From assembly GCF_900104265.1 (NCBI RefSeq), contig NZ_FNJJ01000017.1, forward strand, positions 1-64,000: a stretch of 64,000 nucleotides of DNA, in the 5' to 3' direction. Position numbers and translations under genes: made by a program. Below are positions 17,854-27,643 of this stretch, one piece after another (position 1 is the first letter of the stretch; every line of letters begins with the position of its first letter). Below the pieces are notes generated by a model. The model did no database searches. It saw nothing but the letters and a program-made list of their open reading frames with translations, and was not told the DNA's origin. The stretch is from Ectopseudomonas guguanensis. GTDB lineage: Bacteria; Pseudomonadota; Gammaproteobacteria; Pseudomonadales; Pseudomonadaceae.

Positions 17854-18321
17854 TCAGTTGAGCTGCTCGGCCAGTGCCTGCATCACTCGGCGCCAGGCCT
17901 CCTGGCCATCGGCGTCGGTGCTGGCCAGCGCCTCGCGCAGGGTTTGTCGTTCCAGCTCGGTGGCCTCGGCTTCCAGCGCCGCGCCCGCCGCGCTCAGTGC
18001 CAGCAGCTTGAAACGATGCCGGCCCGGTTCGCGGGTGTATTGCACCAGCGCCTGTTCGAACAGGTGCGACAGCGGGCGATGCAGCGCCTGGTTGCTGATG
18101 CCCAGGGTGGTGGCCAGTTCGCCGATGCTGATTGCCTCGGCGCGGGCGATCACATACAGAATGCGATGATGCACGCGGGACAGCCCGCGTGCTTCGAGAA
18201 AGCGGTCGGCCGCCACCGTCAGGCCGCGGAAGCCGAAATGCAGCAACTCGAGGCTATGGTCGAGCGGGTCCAGCGATTTCAGGTTCACGGACGCCGTGTT
18301 GATCTTTTTCTCGATGACCAT
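17854..18321 (-). CDS. MarR-family transcriptional regulator
   Basis: 155 aa. The winged helix-turn-helix core spans about residues 47-110: RVHHRILYVIARAEAISIGELATTLGISNQALHRPLSHLFEQALV, with wing TREPGRHRFKLLALS. These proteins are usually small-molecule-responsive repressors. It diverges from the glutathione transferase gene with about 80 bases between, so that gene is its most likely target. No clear palindrome was found in that gap. Confidence 0.88.
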   Translation of the reverse strand: MVIEKKINTASVNLKSLDPLDHSLELLHFGFRGLTVAADRFLEARGLSRVHHRILYVIARAEAISIGELATTLGISNQALHRPLSHLFEQALVQYTREPGRHRFKLLALSAAGAALEAEATELERQTLREALASTDADGQEAWRRVMQALAEQLN

Positions 18322-18401
18322 AGGACATTCACGCCGGTTGAGGTGCGCACAAGCCTAAGGCTTCGGCCGGTCCTCTCACAACACGCCACAGGAACATGCG
18401 C

Positions 18402-19007
18402 ATGCAACTGATCTACGCCGCTGCCTCACCCTTCGCCCGCAAGGTTCGCGTGCTGGCCGCAGAAACCGGCCTGCTGGAACGAATCGAACTGCTTGATACC
18501 GCCGTGCTGCCAACCACGCTGAACGAGCGAGTCAATGCCCTCAATCCGCTGGGCAAGATTCCGGTGCTGCTGACCGATGACAGCGAGGCGCTGTACGACA
18601 GCCGGGTGATCTGCGAGTACCTCGACACCCTGCACGACGGCCCGCGCCTGCTGCCGCAGGACGCCGCGCGCTGGTCGGTGCTGCGTCTGGTGGCGCTGGC
18701 CGACGGGCTGATGGACGCCGCCGTGCTGGCGCGCTACGAAAAGGCCGCGCGCCAGCCCGAGCAGCAATCCCAGGCCTGGCTCGACGGCCAGCTGGGCAAG
18801 GTCAAGCGCGCCCTGGCTGAGCTGGAACGTCAGGCCGAGCGACTGCAAGGGCCCGTGGACATGGCGCAAATTGGCGTGGCCTGCGCCTTGGGTTATCTGG
18901 ATTTCCGTTTCGCCGATCTCGACTGGCGCGCTGCACATCCTCGCCTGGCAGCCTTCCAGCAGGCGTTCGCCCAGCGTGCCTCGATGCGCTCTAGCGCGCC
19001 GGTTTGA
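18402..19007 (+). CDS. Glutathione S-transferase family protein
   Basis: 201 aa, cytoplasmic. Thioredoxin-like N-terminal domain: MQLIYAAASPFARKVRV, with the catalytic Ser at the start of the first helix, then NPLGKIPVLLTDDSEALYDSRVICEYLD containing the cis-Pro and glutathione gamma-Glu contact region. An all-helical C-terminal domain follows. It resembles the YibF-like bacterial class. The start at 18402 is favoured over 18396 because AGGAA is 7 bases upstream of it. It is probably controlled by the divergent MarR protein. Confidence 0.88.
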   Translation: MQLIYAAASPFARKVRVLAAETGLLERIELLDTAVLPTTLNERVNALNPLGKIPVLLTDDSEALYDSRVICEYLDTLHDGPRLLPQDAARWSVLRLVALADGLMDAAVLARYEKAARQPEQQSQAWLDGQLGKVKRALAELERQAERLQGPVDMAQIGVACALGYLDFRFADLDWRAAHPRLAAFQQAFAQRASMRSSAPV

Positions 19008-19375
19008 CGGTTCAGGGCGTGATTCCGTCAGTCTTGTTTCTGGCTCGTCCTGGCAGACAGGAGGTATGTCGGTTATTTGACATGAATGCCACTTTCAGTG
19101 ATGCTAAATAGCCATTATCGAGGCAGGCTGATTTCAGATAAAATGCCATTTATTTGACTTTTATGTTTTGATTATGCCGGCAGTCTGAGATTTGTATCAG
19201 AAAATTGACATTATGTTTGCCGTACTGGTATCAATGGCGGCACATATAAGCGTCGCGATTGTGCGCAATGTCTCGGACCTGACTATCGTGCAATACGTGA
19301 CTGGGGGGATGCCTCGCCAGAGGTTTCTGTGAGATGTAGGCGTACAAGCGCTTTCCAGTTCAGCGGGTTGATCAG
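19008..19375 (+). promoter_or_regulatory. AT-rich leader and promoter region of pel operon
   Basis: About 370 bases without a gene, clearly more AT-rich than the surroundings. TTGAC motifs occur at 19077-19082, 19154-19159 and 19205-19210 in similar context (ATTTGACATGAATG, ATTTGACTTTTATG, AATTGACATTATG). The last, TTGACA, has TATCAA 18 bases downstream (19229-19234) and is the best promoter guess, leaving a leader of about 140 bases. In P. aeruginosa, pel is controlled by FleQ binding upstream of pelA; the TTGAC elements resemble FleQ half-sites, which is inference. Confidence 0.5.
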
Positions 19376-22147
19376 TTGAAATTCTCAAAGGGAATAGCCG
19401 GACTTTTCAGTCTGGCCGTTGCGCTTTTCGCTAGTACGGCACTTGCCCGCCCCTCCAATGTGGCTTTCTGGTACGCCGACGAGCCGCCGCTGCCCGAGCT
19501 TTCGCAGTTCGAGTGGGTGGTCGTCGAGCCCGGGCATGTCTCCCCGTCCGACCTCGCCTATCTAAAGGCTCAGGGCAGTACCGTTTTCGCTTACCTGTCG
19601 GTCGGTGAATATGATGGCGACCTCCCTGCCGCTGGCTTGCAGGATGCCGCCAGCACCATCAGAAACAGCGCCTGGAACAGTCAGGTCATGGACCTCGCCG
19701 CCCCTGCCTGGCGCGACTATCTCCTTGGCCGAGCCAGCGCTCTGAAAGCGCAGGGTTATGACGGCGTCTTTCTCGATACGCTGGACAGCTTCCATCTTCA
19801 GCCCAGGGAATCCCAGGAGCCGCAGCGCCTGGCATTGAAGAGTCTGCTGCAGCAGATGCACCGCCGCGAGCCTGCGCTCAAGCTGTTCTTCAACCGCGGT
19901 TTCGATGTTCTGCCTGAGCTGCCCGGCGTCGCTGCCGCGGTAGCCGTAGAGTCCCTGTATGCCGGATGGGACGCTGCGAGTGGCGGTTACCGCCAGGTGC
20001 CGCAGGGCGATCGCGACTGGTTGTTGCCACATCTGGACGCCGCAAGGTCACAAGGCATCCCGGTCGTGGCGATAGAGTACCTGCCTCCCGAACAGCGCGA
20101 GGAGTCCCGCGAGCTTGCTGCTCGTCTGGTTCGCGAGGGCTTCATTCCCTACATCACATCGCCTGCACTGAACGCGCTGGGGATGAGCTCCATCGAGGTT
20201 CAGCCTCGCCGCATCGGTTTGGTCTACGACCCCCGCGAAGGCGAGTTGGAAGACAATCCCGGCCATATCTATCTCGGCGGGCTGCTCGAGTATCTTGGCT
20301 ATCGCGTCGACTACTGGCCGGCTGATGCTTCGCTGCCGCAGCGCTCGCTCAAGGGGCTGTATGCCGGCGTCGTGGTGTGGATGACCAGTGGCGCCCCGGA
20401 AAAGCGCGACATCTTCGAGGCCTGGCTGAACAAGCGACTCGATGAGCAGGTTCCGTTGGCATTCTTCTCCGGTCTGCCGGTGGACAACGACAGCCTGCTC
20501 AGCCGTCTGGGCATTCGTACCCTGTCGCAGCCCGTTACCGATGACGCCGTGCTGGAGTCGCATGACGCGGCGCTGATTGGTGGGTTCGAGGCGCCCATGC
20601 GCTTGCGTACCCGCGAGCTGCCGGCGCTGACCGTCATCAACCCGCAAACCACCCAGGCAGCTGTGGTCATTCGCGGTGGCGAGAAGCGCTACGTGCCCGT
20701 TGCGACCGGCACCTGGGGCGGCTTCGCGCTGACGCCCTATGTGTTCGAAGAGGGAATGGATCACCGTCGCTGGATCGTCGACCCCTTCGCTTTCCTCCAG
20801 CGCGCCTTTGCCTTGCCCCCGCTGCCGAGGCCTGATACCACGACGGAGAACGGCCGGCGCATCGCCACCGTGCACCTCGATGGCGACGGTTTCGTGTCGC
20901 GCGCCGAGGTCACCGGTACGCCTTACTCCGGCATTCAGGTACTGGATGATTTCATCACCCCCTATCCGTTGCTGACTTCGGTATCGGTGATCGAGGGCGA
21001 GGTCGGCCCCAAGGGCATGTATCCGCACCTGGCTCGCGAGCTGGAGCCGATCGCCCGCAAGATCTTCGCCGACCCGAAGGTCGAGGTGGCCAGCCACACC
21101 TACAGTCACCCCTTTTTCTGGCAGCCGGAGAAGTCGTCGCAACGTGAGGATTTCGAGGCGCAGTACGGCTACATGATGGCCATTCCGGGCTACAAGACGC
21201 TGGATATGCAGCGCGAGGTCGTGGGCACGCGCGACTACATCAATCAGCGCCTGACCACTCCGGAAAAGCCGGTGAAGATGATCTTCTGGTCGGGTGATGC
21301 CATGCCCAGTGCCGAGACCATCAAGCTGGCGTATGACAGCGGTCTGCCCAACGTCAACGGCGGTAATACGGTTCTGACCAACGCCTACCCCTCTCTCACC
21401 GGGCTCTATCCATTGATTCGCCCGACCGCGGGAGGCCTGCATTTCTACGCGCCGGTGATCAACGAGAACGTCTACACCAATCTCTGGACAGGCCCCTACT
21501 ACGGCTTCCGCGGCGTGCAGGAAACCTTCGCGCTGACGGACAGCCCGCGCCGCCTGCGTGGCTTTCACCTGTATTACCACTTCTACTCGGGGACCAAGCA
21601 GGCCTCCATCCGGGTGATGAAGCAGACCTACCAGGCCATGGTCGACAGCCAGCCGCTGTCGTTGTGGATGAGCGATTACATCAAGCGCGTAGAGGGCCTC
21701 TACAGAGCGAGCCTGGCCAGGCGTAGCGATGGTGCCTGGTCGATCAAGGGGCTGGTGGGCATGCGTACGCTGCGTCTCGACCCGGCTCTGGGGTGGCCCG
21801 ATCTGTCGCGTTCCGTGGGGGTCGCCGGTGTGCGCGACCTGCCGCAGGGGCGTTACGTACACCTCAGTGGGCCCGAGGCGGTGCTGGCGCTGCGCGAAAC
21901 GCGCGATCCGCGTCCTGCCCTGGAGGAGGCCAATATCCCGCTGACGGCGTGGCGCTACAGCGATGACGGAAACGTCACGTTTTCCTTCGAGGGAGAATTC
22001 CCGCTGGCATTCAGCGTGCGTTCGGGCAAGGCGTGTCAGGTACAGGTGGGTGGGAGTCGCTTTCAGGCGAAGGCTGACAAGGGTCTCTGGCACTTCGAAT
22101 TGCCAATGAAGCGGGTGAGAGATGGAAAGCTTATCTGCAACCAGTAA
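19376..22147 (+). CDS. pelA: Pel polysaccharide periplasmic deacetylase/hydrolase PelA
   Basis: 923 aa. A signal peptide (residues 1-24, ending ASTALA) sends it to the periplasm, where it deacetylates the galactosamine-rich Pel polymer and can cleave it. The N-terminal glycoside hydrolase domain (about 28-280) carries Glu-192 in AVAVESLYAG. The deacetylase domain has HLDGDGF (Asp-502, Asp-504) and SHTYSHPF (His-574, His-578). These equal the known P. aeruginosa residues E218, D528, H600 and H604 shifted by 26. The start is TTG: the frame is closed by TAG at 19337 and has no ATG or GTG before the signal peptide. Its ribosome binding site is weak. It overlaps pelB by 26 bases. Confidence 0.95.
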   Translation: MKFSKGIAGLFSLAVALFASTALARPSNVAFWYADEPPLPELSQFEWVVVEPGHVSPSDLAYLKAQGSTVFAYLSVGEYDGDLPAAGLQDAASTIRNSAWNSQVMDLAAPAWRDYLLGRASALKAQGYDGVFLDTLDSFHLQPRESQEPQRLALKSLLQQMHRREPALKLFFNRGFDVLPELPGVAAAVAVESLYAGWDAASGGYRQVPQGDRDWLLPHLDAARSQGIPVVAIEYLPPEQREESRELAARLVREGFIPYITSPALNALGMSSIEVQPRRIGLVYDPREGELEDNPGHIYLGGLLEYLGYRVDYWPADASLPQRSLKGLYAGVVVWMTSGAPEKRDIFEAWLNKRLDEQVPLAFFSGLPVDNDSLLSRLGIRTLSQPVTDDAVLESHDAALIGGFEAPMRLRTRELPALTVINPQTTQAAVVIRGGEKRYVPVATGTWGGFALTPYVFEEGMDHRRWIVDPFAFLQRAFALPPLPRPDTTTENGRRIATVHLDGDGFVSRAEVTGTPYSGIQVLDDFITPYPLLTSVSVIEGEVGPKGMYPHLARELEPIARKIFADPKVEVASHTYSHPFFWQPEKSSQREDFEAQYGYMMAIPGYKTLDMQREVVGTRDYINQRLTTPEKPVKMIFWSGDAMPSAETIKLAYDSGLPNVNGGNTVLTNAYPSLTGLYPLIRPTAGGLHFYAPVINENVYTNLWTGPYYGFRGVQETFALTDSPRRLRGFHLYYHFYSGTKQASIRVMKQTYQAMVDSQPLSLWMSDYIKRVEGLYRASLARRSDGAWSIKGLVGMRTLRLDPALGWPDLSRSVGVAGVRDLPQGRYVHLSGPEAVLALRETRDPRPALEEANIPLTAWRYSDDGNVTFSFEGEFPLAFSVRSGKACQVQVGGSRFQAKADKGLWHFELPMKRVRDGKLICNQ

Positions 22148-25100
22148 GCGCGAGCGCCAGACGCGCCTGCTCAACCCCTGGATGATCGTACTCGTCGCGC
22201 TCTTCGTGGTGGCGCTGCTGGCTCTTTCCTACAAGAGCGAGGACGTATTCCTCCCTTCTGACGACTCGCCCCCCGACGCGGTGGCCATCAGCTATACGGA
22301 GTTGCTGATCAAGGCCCACCCTGAAGACGATCAGCTACGCCTGAGGTTGATCGATCAGTTGATTCAGGTCGGTGACTTCAAGCGTGCGCGCGAGTATCTG
22401 GAGCAGCTGCAGGGCCGCCTGCTGACCGTCACGCCGTTCTATGCCGCGATGCTGGATATTCTCAGGGCCCAGGCCGACCCCGAGGGGATTGGCGAAGAGC
22501 GACGGGCGCAACTGATCGAGGCGTTGCGCGCGCTGCAGATCGCCGACATGGACAATGGCAAGCTGGAGCGTATTGCGCGCTACGCATTGGAAATCGGCGG
22601 CCTGGATGTAGCGGTGACGTCTTACAGGGCCCTTGCCGAACGCGATACCGCGCGGCGTACGCACTGGCTTGGCGAGGCCGCATTGTGGAGCCTGGCGAAC
22701 AACGATCAAAGCGGCGCCGCGCAGCTTTACCTGCAGTTGGCTGCTGAAGAACCCGACGCTCGCAAGCGCGCCGAGCACCTGCGTGAGGCGTTCAACGCCT
22801 TGCGCGCTGCGGACCACTCCGAGCAGGCCGCCGAACTGCTGGTGCAGCATCTCGGCGAGCTGGACGCCGAGCAGGAATCGCTGGATTGGCTCGCCGAGGG
22901 TGTGGATGCCGCTCAGGCGGCGCAGCGCTTCGACCTCGCCGACCTGTTCATTCAGCGCTGGTTGAGCCTGAAGGCCGATGACCATCGGGCGCTCAATGCC
23001 GATTTTCGCCTCAGCCTGGCGTCCGGCGCGATCGATCGTGCCTGGCAGATCGGGCCGGAGCTGCTGGCGCAGACGCCCGACGATTTCGAGCTGATGGCCG
23101 AACTGGCGCGCCTGGCAGAATGGACCGGGCACACCCAGCAGGCATTGAACTACTGGGTGCAGATGCTGGCGCATCGAGAGGACCCGGCGATGCGCGAGCG
23201 CGTCTGGCGTTATGCGCTGCAATTGTTCGACTTCGATCAGGTGGTCAGCACGCTTTCGGCCATCGACCGCCAGCGGCAGATGACGGATCAGGAAGTGGAT
23301 ACGCTGGTGTACAGCCATGAAGTTCGCGGCACCCCCGAGGACGCGGAGTCCTGGCTGCGCGCTTACCTGCAGCGCTATCCCAACCATCTGTTCGCCCGCA
23401 AGCGCCTGCGCATGCTGCTGGAGAACACTCAGCAGCTCGACAAGGAAGCCGAGCTCTGGGCCAGCATGGCCGAGCGCACGAGCCTGACCACGAAAGATCG
23501 CATCCGCTGGGCCAGGGTGCATTGGAACCTCTTCCAGGCGGAGCGGGCCTGGACGGTGCTGACTGCCATGGACGCGGCCGCGGTGGATGACCCGGAGTAC
23601 TGGCAACTGCGTGCCGACCTGGCGTGGAAGCTCGAGCGGGATGCCGATGTGCGCGAGGCCTACGAGCGCCTGGTCAGCCTCGACGTGCCGCTGGGCCGGG
23701 ACGATGAGGACCGTCTGATCCGCATCTACTGGGACAAGGAGCCGCGCCGTGCGCTGCAGGTGCTGGTGGACAGCTGGCGCCGCACCGGCAGGGTGGCGCG
23801 GCTGACCGTGGCATTGCAGCTGGCCGAGACCTTGCGCGACTGGGACACGCTCAGAGCGCTGCTGGCCGAGGCCGAGCAGTCGCCGGCGGGGCGTGGCAGT
23901 TCGCAATACTGGCTCGCTCGTGCGGCGCTGGCTGCCGAGGATGGGCAGTACGAGCAGGCCAACCACTTCTACAAGCAGGCCCTGGCTCAGTTCCCGGAAG
24001 ACAACCTGGTGCGTCAGCGCATGCTCTGGTTCTACATCGACAACGCCCAGCGCGATGTCCTTGCAGCGCTGCTGCCGCAATGGCGCTCACGCGCCGTTGC
24101 CGACAGTCGCCTGTGGCTGCCCTATGCCACCGGCCACATGATGCTCAACAACACGCATGAGGCCTTGCTCTGGTTCCGCCAGTACCTCAAGTCCAATCCA
24201 GCCGATCGCCTGGCGTTGGCCGCCTACGCCGATGCCGCCGAGGCGGCCGGTTATGCCGATCTGGCCTGGCGCCTGCGTCGCCAGTTGCTCAAGGACATGG
24301 ACCGCGCGCGGATCATCGCGACGCCGGAAGGTTATGCCATGTACCTGCGCCTGCTCGCCGGCAGCCAGGGCTCGCTGGTCTCCCTGTCGCAAGCCAGGCA
24401 GTTGTGGAACGGCGAACAGGCGACACTGCAGCTCTGGTTCGAACATTTTCTCGAGCGGCTGGATGCTGGCAACCAGGCGGCGCTCAAGGACGACTGGCTG
24501 GCCTGGGGCGCGGCGCGCGGCCTCGAACCCGGCAACTACGATCAGATCCAGCAGGCGCTACGCAGCGACAATCGCGAGCAGATGCAGCGTCTCCTGCAGC
24601 GCGGCAGCCTGGACGTCGCCCATCAGGTCGAGGTACTCGCCCGCCTGGGACACGACGGCGAGGCGTTGGCCACTGCGCTCAGCGCCCAGGGCGACGAGCA
24701 GCCGGTTTCCATTCGCCAGCAATTGCTCAACCAGACCACCGGCATGCTCGAGCGCTCGCCGCAGGGCATCCAGCTGGGTTGGCACAAGATGGATTTCGGC
24801 GACCTGGATATGTCCGGCCCTCGCCTGCGCGTCGCGCGCAACCTGGGCGACGACTGGTATGCCGATCTGCAGCTCGACCAGATGCGCTATGACAGCGCCA
24901 ACCTGGACAGCGCGGTGATGGGCAACGAGCGCAATCTCAAGCTGCATGCCCGCCGGGAGCTGTCCGATGGCGACCTCAGCCTGTACCTCGACAGCAGCCT
25001 GCGCGATGACGATGACCGCCATGGCCTGGGCGTCGAGCGGACCTGGCGACTGAGTTCGCGCGACGAGCTGGGCGTCGCCCTGGACTGGCACAGGCTGGCC

Positions 25101-25724
25101 GATGACACCGGGCTGTTGCGCGCGCTGGGTATGCGTGACGGCCTGGGCCTGAGAGGTCAGCACGGCTTTTCCGCGCGTGACCAGCTGAGCTGGTCGATCA
25201 CCCACAGCCGCTACAACTCGAGAGGCGGCGATGCGCTCGGCACGGGTAATGCGGTGTCCCTCGAGTGGGGGCACATGTTGTTCTTCGATGATCCCTCCTG
25301 GCTGCTGCGCACCGGCCTCGATTACCAGAAGAACAGCGTCGAGAGCGAGGTACCCAGCGAGCTGCTGAGTGCCAACGGAGGCCCCTACATACCCTTCGAC
25401 ACCACGCCGGGCGCGACGATTCTGGGCGAGGAGCTGATGCAGGACCGTTACGGCCAGGTGTATGTCGCCAGCACCTGGCGCCGTGGTTTCCCCGGCGCCC
25501 TGAATCGAACCCGTCCGCAGTTCACCTGGATGGTCGACACCATTGCCGGCTGGCAGTGGACGGAAAAGCAGTTCAACTACGGTATCAACCTGGGCGTTGG
25601 CGTAGAGCTGTTCGGCGATGACGAGTTGGCGGTGACCCTCGGCTATCAATCCGCCCCGCGTGGTGGAGAGGGTGATGCCGGCGGGTCCATGGGCATTACC
25701 TACAGCACCCGCTTCGGGCGCTAA
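22122..25724 (+). CDS. pelB: Pel outer membrane secretin-like porin with TPR scaffold PelB
   Basis: 1200 aa. An N-terminal membrane anchor lies at about residues 18-39 (PWMIVLVALFVVALLALSY). A long alpha-helical tetratricopeptide superhelix follows to about residue 870, and a C-terminal beta-barrel (alternating aromatic strands ending GITYSTRFGR) sits in the outer membrane. It guides and exports Pel, with PelA bound to the TPR region and PelC rings at the barrel. The length is close to P. aeruginosa PelB (1193). It starts inside the end of pelA and is followed 21 bases later by AGGAGG for pelC. Confidence 0.95.
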   Translation: MESLSATSKRERQTRLLNPWMIVLVALFVVALLALSYKSEDVFLPSDDSPPDAVAISYTELLIKAHPEDDQLRLRLIDQLIQVGDFKRAREYLEQLQGRLLTVTPFYAAMLDILRAQADPEGIGEERRAQLIEALRALQIADMDNGKLERIARYALEIGGLDVAVTSYRALAERDTARRTHWLGEAALWSLANNDQSGAAQLYLQLAAEEPDARKRAEHLREAFNALRAADHSEQAAELLVQHLGELDAEQESLDWLAEGVDAAQAAQRFDLADLFIQRWLSLKADDHRALNADFRLSLASGAIDRAWQIGPELLAQTPDDFELMAELARLAEWTGHTQQALNYWVQMLAHREDPAMRERVWRYALQLFDFDQVVSTLSAIDRQRQMTDQEVDTLVYSHEVRGTPEDAESWLRAYLQRYPNHLFARKRLRMLLENTQQLDKEAELWASMAERTSLTTKDRIRWARVHWNLFQAERAWTVLTAMDAAAVDDPEYWQLRADLAWKLERDADVREAYERLVSLDVPLGRDDEDRLIRIYWDKEPRRALQVLVDSWRRTGRVARLTVALQLAETLRDWDTLRALLAEAEQSPAGRGSSQYWLARAALAAEDGQYEQANHFYKQALAQFPEDNLVRQRMLWFYIDNAQRDVLAALLPQWRSRAVADSRLWLPYATGHMMLNNTHEALLWFRQYLKSNPADRLALAAYADAAEAAGYADLAWRLRRQLLKDMDRARIIATPEGYAMYLRLLAGSQGSLVSLSQARQLWNGEQATLQLWFEHFLERLDAGNQAALKDDWLAWGAARGLEPGNYDQIQQALRSDNREQMQRLLQRGSLDVAHQVEVLARLGHDGEALATALSAQGDEQPVSIRQQLLNQTTGMLERSPQGIQLGWHKMDFGDLDMSGPRLRVARNLGDDWYADLQLDQMRYDSANLDSAVMGNERNLKLHARRELSDGDLSLYLDSSLRDDDDRHGLGVERTWRLSSRDELGVALDWHRLADDTGLLRALGMRDGLGLRGQHGFSARDQLSWSITHSRYNSRGGDALGTGNAVSLEWGHMLFFDDPSWLLRTGLDYQKNSVESEVPSELLSANGGPYIPFDTTPGATILGEELMQDRYGQVYVASTWRRGFPGALNRTRPQFTWMVDTIAGWQWTEKQFNYGINLGVGVELFGDDELAVTLGYQSAPRGGEGDAGGSMGITYSTRFGR

Positions 25725-25751
25725 GCAAGGATTCTCAAAGGAGGAATGACG

Positions 25752-26270
25752 ATGCAAATCATCCGTTGCCTGACCCTGGTGGTCATTGCAGCACTCGCGA
25801 CCGGGTGCTCGAGCTTCACCCGCGAAAGTGGTCAGACGCTGCCGCGTAACGCCTCCTGGGGCGTGGCGCCGCTGGTCAATTACGCCCAGGCCCCGCAGGC
25901 CGGTGAGCGCGCCGAGCAGATTCTGATCAGCATTCTGGCTGAAGAGGGCGTGCGGCCGCTGATGTATCCGCAGCCGCCGCGGCAGGACCTGCTGCTGCAG
26001 GACGACCGTGAACGCCAGATCCAGGCCCTGGACTGGGCGCGCCAGCAACGTCTGGCTTACGTGATCACCGGCAGCGTCGAGGAGTGGCAGTACAAGAATG
26101 GCCTCGATGGCGAGCCAGCCGTAGGCCTCAGCCTGCAGGTGCTGGAGCCGGCCACCGGGCGCGTACTCTGGAGTTCGAGCGGCGCACGTGCGGGCTGGTC
26201 GCGCGAGAGCCTGGCGGGGGCGGCGCAGAAGGTACTGCGTGAGCTGGTCGGTAACCTCGACTTCGAGTGA
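25752..26270 (+). CDS. pelC: Pel outer membrane lipoprotein PelC
   Basis: 172 aa from the ATG at 25752, which has AGGAGG 7 bases upstream; the ATG at 25746 is too near it. The signal peptide ends in ALATGC, putting the lipidated Cys at residue 19, and total length equals that of P. aeruginosa PelC. The mature protein forms a dodecameric ring on the periplasmic face of the outer membrane that funnels the cationic polymer to PelB. The downstream pelD start lies just after its stop. Confidence 0.94.
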   Translation: MQIIRCLTLVVIAALATGCSSFTRESGQTLPRNASWGVAPLVNYAQAPQAGERAEQILISILAEEGVRPLMYPQPPRQDLLLQDDRERQIQALDWARQQRLAYVITGSVEEWQYKNGLDGEPAVGLSLQVLEPATGRVLWSSSGARAGWSRESLAGAAQKVLRELVGNLDFE

Positions 26271-26275
26271 TGACG

Positions 26276-27643
26276 ATGCAGTCTGCCCACAAGGATTTCA
26301 TACTTGCGCCGAGGGCCAGTGGCCGCGTTTCCTGGTGGGAAACCTGCCTGCTGACGCTGCTCGCCCTGGGTTTCGGCTACTGGCTATCGCCGGACGATCC
26401 GTTGCTCGTGGCGGCGTCGTTTCCCTGGATGATTCTCGTACCGATACTGCTCGGCGTTCGCTATGGATTCCTGCAAGGGCTGTTCAGTGCGGCGTTGTTC
26501 ATCGCAGCGCTGTTCGTGTTTCGCTTGGCCGGGCGCGAAATCTATCTGGATACTCCGGCCTCCTTCATCGTGGGGATGCTGCTGTGCAGCATGCTGGTAG
26601 GCGAGTTCCGCGACATCTGGGAGCGTCGTCTCGAGCGCCTCAGCCTGGCCAACGAGTACCGCCAGCTGCGCCTCGACGAGTTCACCCGCTCTCATCACAT
26701 CCTGCGTATTTCCCATGATCGCCTGGAGCAGCGCGTGGCGGGCAACGACCAGAGTCTGCGCAGCTCCCTGCTCAGCCTGCGCGAACAGCTGCGGGCTTTG
26801 CCGGGTGATCGTGATGCCCTCAGGACCCTGGCCGACACGGTCATCTCGCTGCTTGCGCAATACGGCTCGCTGCGGGTTGCAGGGCTCTACCGGGTGTTGG
26901 ACAACGAGCAGGTCGAGCTGCAACCGCTTGCCACGCTTGGCGAGATGGGCGAGCTGAACCGCGACGATGTGCTCCTGCGGCAGTGCCTGCAGCGCGGTGA
27001 GCTGGTCAGTGTGCGTTCCGAGGTACTGGCGCGTGGCGAGGGCGGCCGTCATTCCGCGTTGCAGGTCTGCGTGCCGCTGATCGATACCGAAGACCGCATC
27101 CTGGCGGTTCTGGCGATTCAGCAGATGCCGTTCTTCATGTTCCACGAACGCAGCTTCAGCCTGCTGGCGATTCTCGCCGGGCATATCGCCGATCTGCTGA
27201 TGAGCGATGCCCAGGCCCTGCAACTGCCGGATGCCGATGCCCAGCACTACTCGCAACTGCTCAAGCGCTCGCTCAGCGACGCGCGGGACCACGATCTGCC
27301 GGCCAGCCTGTTCGCATTCGAACTGTCCGAGGAAAACGGCGAAGAGATTCAGCGCCTCCTGGAGGGCAGCCAGCGCGGTCTCGACGTACAGCTCAAGGCG
27401 ATCAACGGGCGCGGTCACCGTCTGGTGCTGGTGCTGCTGCCGCTGACCTCGGGTGAGGGTGCGCTGGGTTACCTGGTGCGTCTGCGGCAACTTTTCGCCG
27501 AGCGCTTCGGCCAGGGCCGGGAGCTGGAATCGCTGGGTGTACAGACCCATCAGTTCCTGTTCGAGGGCGGTGATGAGCGCGATGCGTTGAGACATTTCCT
27601 TTTCAACGAGTGCGCATTGAATGATCAGCAAGTGGCTGTTTAG
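26276..27643 (+). CDS. pelD: Inner-membrane cyclic-di-GMP receptor PelD
   Basis: 455 aa. Four membrane helices (about residues 20-105) are followed by a short coiled segment, a GAF domain (about 150-310) and a degenerate GGDEF domain lacking the active-site motif. With the start at 26276, the inhibitory-site motif RGLD falls at residues 367-370 and an Arg at 402. These are the exact positions shown to bind cyclic-di-GMP in P. aeruginosa PelD, so this start (rather than 26270) is well supported. A second RxxD (RDHD, 337-340) is probably incidental. Binding of the signal switches on Pel synthesis. Confidence 0.95.
   Translation: MQSAHKDFILAPRASGRVSWWETCLLTLLALGFGYWLSPDDPLLVAASFPWMILVPILLGVRYGFLQGLFSAALFIAALFVFRLAGREIYLDTPASFIVGMLLCSMLVGEFRDIWERRLERLSLANEYRQLRLDEFTRSHHILRISHDRLEQRVAGNDQSLRSSLLSLREQLRALPGDRDALRTLADTVISLLAQYGSLRVAGLYRVLDNEQVELQPLATLGEMGELNRDDVLLRQCLQRGELVSVRSEVLARGEGGRHSALQVCVPLIDTEDRILAVLAIQQMPFFMFHERSFSLLAILAGHIADLLMSDAQALQLPDADAQHYSQLLKRSLSDARDHDLPASLFAFELSEENGEEIQRLLEGSQRGLDVQLKAINGRGHRLVLVLLPLTSGEGALGYLVRLRQLFAERFGQGRELESLGVQTHQFLFEGGDERDALRHFLFNECALNDQQVAV

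Noticed and set aside
20048..22174. 708-codon open frame antisense to pelA
   Set aside because: No recognisable domain and composition typical of reverse-strand GC-rich shadow frames, while pelA on the plus strand has all catalytic motifs.
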